A stretch of DNA of 9,570 bases. Origin: an uncultured Syntrophobacteraceae bacterium. GTDB lineage: Bacteria > Desulfobacterota > Syntrophobacteria > Syntrophobacterales > Syntrophobacteraceae. Location of the stretch: positions 1 through 9,570 of the forward strand of contig CALBZH010000792.1 of the NCBI GenBank assembly GCA_937889795.1. The letters are read 5' to 3'. The position numbers and the translations under genes are program-made. The notes under the pieces are model-generated. The model saw only the letters and a list, made by a program, of their open reading frames with translations. It searched no databases and had not been told where the DNA came from. Below, one piece after another: positions 1 to 6,504 of the stretch (positions are counted from its first letter, which is position 1; each line of letters starts with the position of its first letter).

Positions 1-108
1 CTGGTCATCACGCCCTCTAATGAAGGCGCCAGTAACCATTGTATCATGGAGAACCGAAGCCATGTGGGGCAAGTTCTTTTCGACTGGCTCGATGACGTTT
101 TCAAATAG
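1..108 (+). CDS. C-terminal end of an alpha/beta-hydrolase (acylaminoacyl-peptidase-like), 5' truncated by window edge
   Basis: The first 35 codons are open in frame 1 and end at TAG (106-108). The tail contains EGASNHC followed by a helix ending FDWLDDVF. This resembles the C-terminus of alpha/beta-hydrolase enzymes of the dipeptidyl aminopeptidase/acylaminoacyl peptidase group. There the catalytic-triad histidine sits in a G-x-x-x-HC context shortly before a terminal amphipathic helix with FDWL. If this is right, the histidine at residue 13 of the fragment is the catalytic base. The nucleophile serine and the acid lie outside the window, so substrate and exact family cannot be judged. The fragment is too short for a stronger claim, but its codon and residue pattern is protein-like up to the stop. 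Confidence 0.6.
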   Translation: MVITPSNEGASNHCIMENRSHVGQVLFDWLDDVFK

Positions 109-139
109 AGCCGCCACGGAGGTCTTTCAATAACGCCTG

Positions 140-180
140 ACGGCGAGGGGAAAGCCCTTGTCCGCACCCCTGACTGCCGT
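140..180 (+). other. Imperfect stem-loop downstream of the hydrolase gene
   Basis: Two nested arm pairs are visible: ACGGC (140-144) with GCCGT (176-180), and AGGGG (146-150) with CCCCT (167-171). They are separated by an unequal internal loop (1 versus 4 nt) and enclose a 16-nt loop. It lies 32 nt after the hydrolase stop codon, where a transcript 3' end would be expected, but no T-run follows. It may be a transcript-end hairpin or a chance structure. Confidence 0.3.
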
Positions 181-295
181 AACCTCAATGCCTCCCCCAG
201 TCTTTCGCCCCCCCGGGCCATCCTTGACGTGGCCAAGCCCGACACCGTTTCGAGCTCCCTCACCATCAGCCCATGGGGGTTGCCCCCCACCCTCA

Positions 296-321
296 CCAGG
301 CCCGGAGAAGCCGGAGCCTGG
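296..321. repeat. Inverted repeat, 6 bp plus 4 bp stem with a bulged A
   Basis: CCAGGC (296-301) pairs with GCCTGG (316-321). Inside it CCGG (302-305) pairs with CCGG (311-314) around the loop AGAAG, leaving A315 bulged. No T-run follows. Its role is unknown; it could be a remnant terminator or an intergenic repeat. Confidence 0.4.
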
Positions 322-330
322 CCTCACCTA

Positions 331-346
331 TTGCATGCAAGTACTT
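331..346. repeat. Two overlapping perfect palindromes
   Basis: TTGCATGCAA (331-340) is a perfect 10-bp palindrome and runs into AAGTACTT (339-346), a perfect 8-bp palindrome. Palindromes of this size can be operator half-sites, but no regulator can be named from the sequence and chance is possible. Confidence 0.35.
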
Positions 347-497
347 TAGCCTACATTCTTGCGTGAAAGACACTCGCACCTTGCTCTACAGGCACCACTG
401 ATGACCCATTTGCGAAGGAGTCATCCATGCAACCGCAAGCCCCTGTCGTAGAGCCAAAAATGAAAGCAAAGATACTGAAATATCGATGGGCTGGCTC

Positions 498-548
498 CTG
501 TCATGATTCGGCCTTCCTCCATGACAGCCACGCCGGGCTTCGGAGCCC
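498..548. repeat. Pair of adjacent stem-loops
   Basis: CTGTCATG (498-505) is perfectly complementary to CATGACAG (520-527) across a 14-nt loop. Eight bases downstream, GGGCT (535-539) pairs with AGCCC (544-548) across the loop TCGG. No T-run follows either. They sit about 60-90 nt upstream of the promoter-like element. They could be a regulatory binding region or part of an unrecognised RNA; neither can be shown here. Confidence 0.4.
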
Positions 549-586
549 CACCTGCGCGATGACGCCAAAGCTCACGTGCATTGCAC

Positions 587-624
587 TAGACATTCTACTT
601 AGTGTCTGGTATATATTACTTAGT
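587..624 (+). promoter_or_regulatory. Candidate sigma70-type promoter with duplicated TACTTAGT sites
   Basis: TAGACA (587-592; 5 of 6 to TTGACA) is followed after 17 bp by TATATA (610-615), or after 19 bp by TATATT (612-617). TACTTAGT occurs twice, at 596-603 and 617-624, exactly 21 bp apart (two helical turns). The second copy extends to the palindrome TACTtAGTA. The copies lie in the spacer and just after the -10, where a repressor would act. A start here gives a leader of roughly 200 nt before the ATG at 829. This is by eye only. Confidence 0.4.
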
Positions 625-816
625 ACCATAACCGAAGTACGTAAGAATCCAGGTGAGCTGCTGCTATCCCGAGCCGGAATTGTGCGGGCTTGGGGGCGTG
701 CTTCGGTCCAAACCCTGGTGCTTGCCTCGACTTCAGACGGCAACGGGATCCTTTTGCGGGACGAGGAGTGGATTGAGAGCCGCGAAACCAGGTTGGCTCC
801 CATTTTTACCACCCAT

Positions 817-821
817 GGAGG
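817..821 (+). promoter_or_regulatory. Ribosome binding site fixing the secreted-protein start at 829
   Basis: GGAGG lies 7 nt before ATG 829, and the protein from that ATG opens with a textbook Sec signal peptide. This outweighs the upstream in-frame ATG at 427, whose 134 extra residues would bury the signal peptide. Confidence 0.8.
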
Positions 822-828
822 AACGATC

Positions 829-3139
829 ATGACTCGCAGAAAAACAAGTCTTGTTTTCGCGGCCATTTTGGTGACCGTTCTCGGGATCACGGTCAGTGCC
901 CCCGCACAGCCCGTCGTGCCGAAGTTTGGGTCGGTTGGGCTCGTCACGACACCCCACGGTTTTCCACAATCTTATTCCGACAGCGCCAATCCGGTTAACA
1001 CCGTGGTGCTGTGCATCGATGAGCTGGATCCGTTCTGCATCACAACCCCACCCGAAACCAACGGATCATTCAATCCCGGGTTCGGGGACGAGGGCTTCTA
1101 CTGGATGGCGGAAGCGGATGCGGACCCGCCCTTGGTGGGCGGCGGCAGAGCGTTGTTGGTGCTGGCGGTCGAGGCTGCCTATGGGGGCGCGGGTGCCGTC
1201 AACAACGGTGATCAGATGGTCTTCGGGCGCATTCGGATCCGTGTGGACGTCCCTTCCGCGGGGGATTACCGTGTGATTCACCCTTATGGCACGAAAATAT
1301 TTCGTAGCGTGACCGTGGCCGACGGCATCAACTACACGGAGGACATCGGCGCGTTCGACAACCTGCTGGTCGCGGACCCCATCCCGACCGCGCCTCCGCT
1401 TGCTTCCTCGACCATCGCCATTCGCGCCGCCAACAATTTCATGGGCACCCAGGCGAGTCCGCTACTGCAAAGTCTGCTCAAATGGGACCCGGACGTTCTT
1501 CCAGCGGCCCCCCCCCGGCTACATGGGTGACCCCGGGGTGCTGCACACCGTCGTCGGCAGTCCCACCGGCTTCAACCGGTTTCGCATTGAGAAGATAGGG
1601 GAGGAGGCGACTGTTTTTGCGGAGACCGATCTCTTTGGCGTCATGGGCAAGCTCATTTCGGATCCCCCTCCTGATGTGGTCGACCATATCTATCCTGATG
1701 CAATTCCCAAGAACCTGCAGAACGTCGGAGAGATCTACAGACCCGCCGGCCGCCCGGGATACCCCGTTGGCTACCCTGTCTTCTACGAGGACAACCCCAC
1801 TCCTTTCCCTGCGGCTCCAACGCGGGGCGTGCAGCTGACCATCTGTCCCGCCGTTGACCCCATGTGCATCTCAGCTCCCGTGGATCCCGCGGATGCCGCA
1901 TCCGTCGCGCTGCAGGCAGGCGATGAGTCGTTTTTCTCGTCTGCCGGTGCTCGAGTCAACATGCCAAACCTTCCCGGAGGAAGAGCCGGGAGAGGGGAGC
2001 TGGTGCTGGCCCTGGAAGCGGCATTCGGTGGGGACGGTTCCGTCCGTGACGGCAACCAGATGGTGTTCGGCCGCATCCGGATCCGGATCGATACCCCGCG
2101 TGCAGGGGACTACATCGTGACCCATCCATACGGCGAGCACACGTTCACGGTCACCCAGGCCGACATGACCGACACAGGCGGGAGACGAGCGATCAACTTC
2201 ACCGAAGACATCGGGGGCTTCAACCCCTTTCAGAACGATTCGACGTTTCGAGCTCAAGAGCCGGCCCAGATGTTCGACCGCGCGCTGTACGGCAAGATTG
2301 GACCGAGCTTTCTCACCTGGCCAAATTACCTCGCTGATCCAAGCCTCAACATCGACGGTGTCCAATATATCGGCGACCCCAACGTGGACCACGAGGTGAC
2401 CGGCAGCACGCTGACCGATGGACAGGGACTTCCCCAGAATTATTTCAGAATTCGGGGACCCAACGGACTCGACGTGAGGACCCGGTTGTTCAGCGTCTCG
2501 GGCAAGGTTTACGATCCAGCCACGTTCGAGGTGATTCCTCCCGACACGGCTCCCATTGCGAATCCCGACACGGCCGTCACCAGGCAGAATGTCGCGGTGG
2601 TCATCCCCGTGCTCGCCAACGACACCCTGGTGGATGGAGTCACCCCCGTCGGCGCGATCAACGAGCTGACACTGGGGAACCCGACCGTCAACGGTCCTTT
2701 CAACGGGACTGTCGTGGGGAACGTCAACAACACGATCACGTATAGGCCAAACGCCAACTTTTTCGGGACCGATTCCTTTACCTATACCTTCACGATGGCG
2801 GAGGGTGTCTCCAATGTCGCGACGGTCACGGTGACGGTCACCTCGACCGAGAGACTCACCCTCACCAGGGCCCTCGTGAACAGGCGAGGCATCGCGGCCA
2901 CGAGGTTGGGACCTTTGTGGACCATCACGGGGCGGACAACCGCTCCCGGCGCGGTGATTTCCATTCATGCGGGCACCAGTCTCGCCGACCCTCTGATTGC
3001 CACCGTGACCGCTAACCGCCTCGGTGTCTGGTCGTTGAACCGCAGGATCCCCGGACTCCTCCCTCCCGTGGGCAGGACTCCCCTCTTCATCTCCTCATCC
3101 GGGGGCGGTACGCGTGCCGGCTTTGCCACCGTGCGCTGA
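829..3139 (+). CDS. Large secreted Ig-like protein with two ~250-residue units, frameshifted at a C9 run
   Basis: Predicted secreted or cell-surface protein; function unknown. ATG 829 has a good Shine-Dalgarno. Residues 1-26 form a Sec signal peptide (MTRRK, hydrophobic core, APA before Q27). The frame breaks at C9 (1508-1516), where frame 1 ends in PRLHG and a stop at 1528-1530. Dropping one C restores a single 769-residue protein. Two homologous units follow, about residues 43-277 and 314-562. They share GFP/GYP, DPFCI/DPMCI, the core QMVFGRIRIR, AGDY-V-HPYG, INYTEDIG/INFTEDIG and Y-M/I-GDP. Residues 574-672 are a cadherin-like/Big_9 domain (PIANPDTAV, PVLANDT, FFGTDSFTYTF). The last ~95 residues look like another beta-sandwich (W-I-G, PGAVISIHAG, GVWS). 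No LPXTG or PEP-CTERM tail is visible. The gene seems monocistronic. Joining the frames is inference, well supported by the repeat alignment. Confidence 0.8.
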
Positions 3140-3159
3140 GATAAACGCCTGACAACCTC

Positions 3160-3191
3160 ATCCAGGGGCCTGCTCCGCGGGGCCCCTGGAT
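3160..3191 (+). terminator. Probable transcription terminator hairpin
   Basis: ATCCAGGGGCC (3160-3170) is perfectly complementary to GGCCCCTGGAT (3181-3191), an 11-bp GC-rich stem with a 10-nt loop, starting 20 nt after the stop codon of the secreted protein. Only CCTTTC follows instead of a full T-run, so termination may be weaker or it may act as an mRNA-end stabiliser. Confidence 0.6.
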
Positions 3192-3374
3192 CCTTTCGCA
3201 CGGCCTTCACGAAAAGCCACGCCACGGATACCCGGCAATAGGCGGCGCGTGCCCCAGTCGGCCCCCAAGCGCGTTCTGTCGTTCTTGAAAATACACCGCA
3301 AAAAGGTGACGGCCCCCGCCTCCCACCGTCGGCGTGGGTAGACCGTGTGCTGGCACGTGCCATTCGAGACCGTT

Positions 3375-3463
3375 GGTTTCAGGTTTCAGGTTTCAGTGTT
3401 CAGGTTTCAGTCAAACGGCTTCTGGCCTCTTTCGCTGACACCCGAAACCAGACACCCGACACC
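3375..3463. repeat. Facing arrays of the degenerate heptad GGTKTCN
   Basis: The left arm (3375-3409) has five head-to-tail heptads: GGTTTCA three times, GTGTTCA, then GGTTTCA. After 26 nt the right arm (3436-3463) has four heptads in opposite orientation: TGACACC, CGAAACC, AGACACC, CGACACC, which read GGTGTCN or GGTTTCN on the minus strand. The arms can pair as an imperfect long hairpin. This looks like an interspersed intergenic repeat rather than a CRISPR array: units are 7 bp, with no spacers. Confidence 0.75.
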
Positions 3464-3473
3464 TTGGCCAAGG
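3462..3473. repeat. 12-bp perfect palindrome CCTTGGCCAAGG
   Basis: It directly abuts the last heptad of the right repeat arm, overlapping it by two bases. It may be part of the same repeat element or an unrelated protein-binding site. Confidence 0.4.
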
Positions 3474-3592
3474 GGAATTAGCAACGGGCGTGAAGTGCAC
3501 CCTTTGCTGGCCTTGCCGTTGAGCTTCTCGCCCACACAGCGGAGACAGCTTCTTACTCTCTCGCCTTGGACAGATTCCGTATTGTTCGTCCT

Positions 3593-3620
3593 TTTCCATT
3601 CCGCTTTCGATGCTTATTAT
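3593..3620 (+). promoter_or_regulatory. Candidate promoter for the DUF4178-PspA gene cluster
   Basis: TTTCCA (3593-3598; 4 of 6) and TATTAT (3615-3620; 5 of 6) are spaced 16 bp, in the only AT-rich patch upstream of the cluster. TATGAT (3618-3623) and GATAAT (3621-3626) overlap as alternative -10 boxes. It would give a leader of about 125 nt. The assignment is weak. Confidence 0.3.
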
Positions 3621-3754
3621 GATAATTCACAATCAGCAGACCGGGTGAATCCTGGAAAAACATCTCCCGCACACCGCGGCTCCAACAGGCAGCCCAGGGC
3701 GGCCCCGTGATTCGGGCCTTGAGCGTCTAACCTTGTATCCGTTAGGGAGGACCC

Positions 3755-4312
3755 ATGTCATTTCTCAGCAAGCTTTTCGGGAAAAAGGAAGAAGAACCGA
3801 CCATCGATCCCCTTGAAGATCTGGTCCTCGAGAAGATGCAGGCCGGCTATCTGGTTGATTATGATGGCAAGACCTACGAAGTCCTGGCCCACCACACGCA
3901 CGACACGGGGGACGGCTTTCGGGGAGACGACTGGGAGCTGCGGAGCGATGGTGAAATGCGGTACTTGACCCGCGTCGAAGCGGATGGATCGTATTGGAGC
4001 TTCACGCGCAAGATCCCCATCGGGATGATCGATGGCCGGCTCAAGAAGTACATCCAGGACAACGGCGACCCTCCCGAGCAGCTGGAATACGAGGGAGTGC
4101 TGTACGCGATGCAGAGCTACGGCGGCGCCAAGTATTACCGAAACGGCAAGGGCCCGGAGATCCCTTTTCTTTACTGGGACTACGAAGATGATGGGCGCGT
4201 GAAGGTCCTGAGTATCATGCAATGGGGTGACGTCGAATTCGAAGCCTATGTCGGTCAGTACGTGGAGGAGTATCAGTTCACCAACATCCTTCCAGGCAAA
4301 CGTCGTTCCTGA
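3755..4312 (+). CDS. DUF4178-family protein, first gene of the envelope cluster
   Basis: A 185-residue soluble protein with no signal peptide or membrane segment. The start is set by AGGGAGG (3744-3750), 4 nt before the ATG. It opens with a short basic/acidic stretch (MSFLSKLFGKKEEE), then a beta-rich body at about residues 25-178. The segment DDW-EL, RYLTR and GSYWSF (58-83) is the W-x-L-x-L layout I associate with DUF4178. The second half (111-178) has EYEG, PFLYWDYED, QWGDVEFEAYVGQYV and FTNILPG, also typical of this family. DUF4178 has no established biochemical function. In many bacteria it lies beside DUF350 membrane proteins, PspA-like proteins or polyamine enzymes, and the first two hold here. 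The next gene starts 28 nt downstream, suggesting co-transcription. Confidence 0.75.
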   Translation: MSFLSKLFGKKEEEPTIDPLEDLVLEKMQAGYLVDYDGKTYEVLAHHTHDTGDGFRGDDWELRSDGEMRYLTRVEADGSYWSFTRKIPIGMIDGRLKKYIQDNGDPPEQLEYEGVLYAMQSYGGAKYYRNGKGPEIPFLYWDYEDDGRVKVLSIMQWGDVEFEAYVGQYVEEYQFTNILPGKRRS

Positions 4313-4340
4313 CACGGCGGTCTCTTTGGGGAGTTGGACC

Positions 4341-5135
4341 ATGAAGAACCTGCGACCAGTTTTCCTCGCCGTCCTTCTCGTGACGCTTGTGGGCTGCGGC
4401 GGCGGTGGGGGTGGACAGACTCTCGATCAGCTTCAAGCCAAGCTGGACAAGATTCCCGAATACAGTGTCATTCTCGCGGACATGAATTCCAAGGGGTTGT
4501 TCACCCAGGACTACTTCCACCGTTACGCGGTCATGACCGTCGAGCGGAAGAAAGACCAGCCCGAGGCCCAGCCGACGGTCAAACAGAATATGACCAACTG
4601 GATCCGCGTGGACAAGGAAACCTACGAAAAATACAAGCCCTCGCTCGGCATGACGATCCTGGCCAAGCGCCAGGACGGCACCATCGACAAGGTCCCGCAG
4701 CCTCCCGCGTACCAGTACGTTGGAGACTCCCGGTTCGGACGCTGGGAAAAGGACAGCCAGGGCGACCAGGCTTGGAAGTGGATTGCCACGGCTGCCCTCC
4801 TGTCTCAGCTCTTCGACCAGGTTGGAGCGACCTCCGGCCCTCGAGGCGGTCCTTCCGTCCACTACCGCGACTATGAGGACTACCGCTCTTCGAGCTCAAG
4901 GGGGGTCCCCTACTATGGACGCAGGGACAGCCAGGGGCGGACCGAGTTTGGTACCCAGGGGACCGTCACCCAGAAATCCAACCCGGGGTTCTTCGAGCGC
5001 CAGCAGGCGCGCATGGCCGAGCGCAAGGAATCCTTCGCAGGAAAGGTGGAATCGAGAATGGGACGCAGTGCCCCCCCCTCTTCCTCGCGAAGCTTTGGCT
5101 CGAGCCTCGGAAGCGGCAGCCGCTCCAGGCGCTGA
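4341..5135 (+). CDS. Putative outer-membrane lipoprotein of the DUF4178-DUF350 cluster
   Basis: A 264-residue protein. The ATG at 4341 has GGGGAG (4328-4333) 7 nt upstream and opens with a type II signal peptide whose lipobox LVGC ends at Cys19. Glycine, not aspartate, follows the cysteine, so outer-membrane sorting is more likely than inner-membrane retention. Six glycines follow. A folded region spans about 26-165 (YSVILADMNSKGLF, YHRYAVMTVERK-like stretch, NWIRVDKETYEKYKPSLGM, YQYVGDSRFGRWE). The tail is low-complexity, rich in Tyr, Ser and Arg (YRDYEDYRSSSSRG; SSLGSGSRSRR), with a charged helix around GFFERQQARMAERKESF. I recognise no named domain with confidence. Its position recalls the lipoprotein-like YjfM (DUF1190) of E. 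coli, or DUF4247 in other DUF4178 clusters, but homology is unproven. A C8 run (5071-5078) stays in frame. It lies 40 nt before the next gene. Confidence 0.75.
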   Translation: MKNLRPVFLAVLLVTLVGCGGGGGGQTLDQLQAKLDKIPEYSVILADMNSKGLFTQDYFHRYAVMTVERKKDQPEAQPTVKQNMTNWIRVDKETYEKYKPSLGMTILAKRQDGTIDKVPQPPAYQYVGDSRFGRWEKDSQGDQAWKWIATAALLSQLFDQVGATSGPRGGPSVHYRDYEDYRSSSSRGVPYYGRRDSQGRTEFGTQGTVTQKSNPGFFERQQARMAERKESFAGKVESRMGRSAPPSSSRSFGSSLGSGSRSRR

Positions 5136-5175
5136 TTGGAAAACCCAACGCACAGACCACCAAGGGAGGCAAGGC

Positions 5176-6021
5176 ATGTTTCTAGGGACGATCATGCTCG
5201 CCGCGGTTTTCCTGGTCGCGGTACTGATTCTCTTCGTTATCGGCAAGGGCGCGTTTGCTCTCGCACATCGATCCTTCAGCTTCAAAGACCAGCTGGTCGA
5301 GCGGGACAACCTGGCTTTTTCCATTGCCGTATGCGGCTATTTCATCGGGCTGACCCTCGCCGTGGGGGGCACCCTCTCGGTCCCGCACATTTCGCTCACA
5401 GTGGATCTCATCGACATCTTCCTCTACGGCGTCATCGCCATCGTCCTCCTGAATCTTTCGGCCCGCATCAACGACTGGATCATCCTCACCCGCGTGGATG
5501 CGGAAGCGGAGATCATCCAGGATCATAACGCCGGCGTCGGGATGATCGAGGCTGCCAATCACATCGCGGTCGGACTGATCATTTACGGCACGCTGGCCTC
5601 GGGAGGAGACGTCGTGGCCGTCCTGGCTTTCTGGCTATTGGGACAGACCACGCTGGTCGTGGCCTCTCTCGTGTACCACTGGATGGCCCCCTACGACGTG
5701 CAGCAGGCCATCGAGCAGGACAATGTCGCTGTCGGAACCGCGTTCGCCGGCATGCTGCTGGCGATCGGCAACATCGTCCGTTTCGCGTGCCAGACCCCTT
5801 TCGTTTCCTGGACGCAAAACCTATCTTACTACGCCAGTGTCGTGGTTTTCGGGCTGGTGGTGCTGCCCTTGGCGCGTCTCGTGACCGACAGGCTCATCCT
5901 TCCCGGAAAGAGACTGACTGATGAGCTCATCCGACAAGAAAAGCCCAACATCGGTGCCGGAGCCCTGGAGGCGACGGTCTACGTGGCGATGTCTTTCCTG
6001 GTCGGGTGGTGCATCCGATGA
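5176..6021 (+). CDS. DUF350 inner-membrane protein with two tandem DUF350 halves (YjfL-like)
   Basis: A 281-residue integral membrane protein. The open frame extends far upstream, but GGGAGG (5164-5169) 6 nt before ATG 5176 and the immediate hydrophobic segment fix the start. About eight membrane segments are visible (roughly 5-25, 46-65, 78-98, 125-142, 146-168, 184-202, 217-238, 262-280). The two halves are repeats: VERDNLAF (41-48) matches IEQDNVAV (179-186), and the segment NAGVGMIEAANHIA (118-131) matches NIGAGALEATVYVA (258-271), both offset by 138-140 residues. E. coli YjfL is about half this length, so this is a duplicated or fused form. DUF350 has no proven activity; association with PspA-type proteins suggests membrane maintenance. 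It is preceded by the lipoprotein gene by 40 nt and followed by the next gene after 70 nt. Confidence 0.85.
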   Translation: MFLGTIMLAAVFLVAVLILFVIGKGAFALAHRSFSFKDQLVERDNLAFSIAVCGYFIGLTLAVGGTLSVPHISLTVDLIDIFLYGVIAIVLLNLSARINDWIILTRVDAEAEIIQDHNAGVGMIEAANHIAVGLIIYGTLASGGDVVAVLAFWLLGQTTLVVASLVYHWMAPYDVQQAIEQDNVAVGTAFAGMLLAIGNIVRFACQTPFVSWTQNLSYYASVVVFGLVVLPLARLVTDRLILPGKRLTDELIRQEKPNIGAGALEATVYVAMSFLVGWCIR

Positions 6022-6078
6022 GGTTGCGCGGCGTGGAGGGCAAGGGGACCGAACACCCTAGGAATCAATGACCTGAAT

Positions 6079-6083
6079 GGAGG
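6079..6083 (+). promoter_or_regulatory. Ribosome binding site deciding the start at 6092
   Basis: GGAGG lies 8 nt before ATG 6092. The in-frame ATG at 6077 overlaps this site and has no purine-rich sequence at a proper distance, so the five-residue longer form is unlikely. Confidence 0.75.
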
Positions 6084-6091
6084 AGACAAGA

Positions 6092-6493
6092 ATGACAACC
6101 TGCATTGACACCATCAAACACTACCTTTCAGACCTGCAAATCGCGGTCGTCGAGGAGGACCCGGCGGAAGAATTGCTCATCGTCGACGACGAGGAAAACG
6201 GCATCAAGAACCTGTTCATCGACTGCGAGGAGCCGATCGTGATCATCGAGCAGCTGATCATGCCGGTCCCCGACGGGAACAACGAGCAATTCTTCAAACG
6301 GCTCCTCCAGATGAACGCCACGCTCGTCCACGGCGCCTTTCTCTTGGACGATCAGTGCAAATACGTCTTCTTTCGTGACACGCTCGAAGCGGCAACCCTC
6401 GACAAAGAGGAGTTGGAAAGCTCGATCAGATCACTGGCCCTGGCCATGGCCGAGCACGGTGATGAATTGTTGCAGTTCAGCAGTCAAGCATAA
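6092..6493 (+). CDS. Small YbjN/CesT (Tir chaperone)-like protein next to pspA-type gene
   Basis: A 133-residue acidic soluble protein with no signal or membrane segment. The pattern is helix (TIKHYLSD), beta hairpin (AVVEEDPAEELLIVDDE, LFIDCEEPIVIIEQLIM), helix with FFKRLLQMNATLVHGAF, strand (KYVFFRDTL), and a final helix (KEELESSIRSLALAMAEHGDELL). That alpha-beta order and the LLQMN-x-LxHGAF block resemble YbjN and type III chaperone (CesT/Tir) folds. The assignment rests on pattern only. It lies 11 nt before the PspA-like gene, whose Shine-Dalgarno overlaps this stop codon, so the two are surely translated from one mRNA. In E. coli the small protein YjfI has the same position and length next to the PspA homologue YjfJ, but YjfI belongs to DUF2170 and I see no clear similarity. 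A chaperone or partner of the PspA protein is the likely role. Confidence 0.65.
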   Translation: MTTCIDTIKHYLSDLQIAVVEEDPAEELLIVDDEENGIKNLFIDCEEPIVIIEQLIMPVPDGNNEQFFKRLLQMNATLVHGAFLLDDQCKYVFFRDTLEAATLDKEELESSIRSLALAMAEHGDELLQFSSQA

Positions 6494-6504
6494 GGAGCGG
6501 ACAG

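Larger units (their letters stand above)
109..828. other. 720-nt region without a supported gene
   Basis: No convincing gene lies here. The small open frames are proline/glycine-rich and lack family-like content. The long plus-strand frame opening at 427 is continuous with the secreted protein below, but it reads like non-coding DNA until the signal peptide at 829. Visible structure includes the hairpin at 140-180, a hairpin at 296-321, adjoining palindromes at 331-346, inverted repeats at 498-527 and 535-548, and a promoter-like stretch at 587-624. The AT-rich patch around 585-650 stands out from the GC-rich surroundings and is the likeliest control region for the secreted protein gene. Confidence 0.6.
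3140..3754. other. 615-nt intergenic region with repeats, no supported gene
   Basis: It contains the terminator hairpin (3160-3191), two facing heptad arrays (3375-3463), the palindrome CCTTGGCCAAGG (3462-3473), and an AT-rich promoter-like patch near 3593-3626. The open frame covering 3345-3710 is largely a translation of the heptad repeats (FRFQVSVFRFQS), so I do not accept it as a gene. The minus-strand frame 2965-3363 runs back over the secreted protein gene and the terminator. Confidence 0.65.

Noticed and set aside
427..828. In-frame extension of the secreted protein to ATG 427, which has AAGGAG 6 nt upstream
   Set aside because: The extra 134 residues show no protein-like pattern, would bury the obvious signal peptide at 829, and cover the promoter-like AT-rich patch. 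The site at 817-821 is better supported.
661..828. Riboswitch in the leader of the secreted protein gene
   Set aside because: I looked for conserved cores such as those of cyclic-di-GMP, cobalamin and TPP switches and saw no convincing match.
1871..2968. 365-residue minus-strand open frame
   Set aside because: It lies opposite the repeat units and Ig-like domain of the secreted protein. The plus-strand protein has clear internal homology and domain structure, while this one is Arg/Gly/His-rich shadow coding typical of GC-rich DNA.
3375..3463. CRISPR-like array
   Set aside because: Units are only 7 bp, contiguous and without spacers, in two opposite orientations; no cas gene is nearby.
3345..3710. 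121-residue plus-strand open frame in the intergenic region
   Set aside because: Its first part is a translation of the heptad repeats (FRFQVSVFRFQ) and the rest is low in family-like content; there is no suitable ribosome binding site.
5071..5078. C8 run in the lipoprotein gene as a second frameshift
   Set aside because: The frame is intact through the run and continues into a plausible Ser/Arg-rich tail ending at a stop 40 nt before the next gene.
4720..5175. Upstream extension of the DUF350 gene
   Set aside because: The extension overlaps most of the lipoprotein's second half in another frame; the Shine-Dalgarno and first membrane segment mark 5176 as the start.
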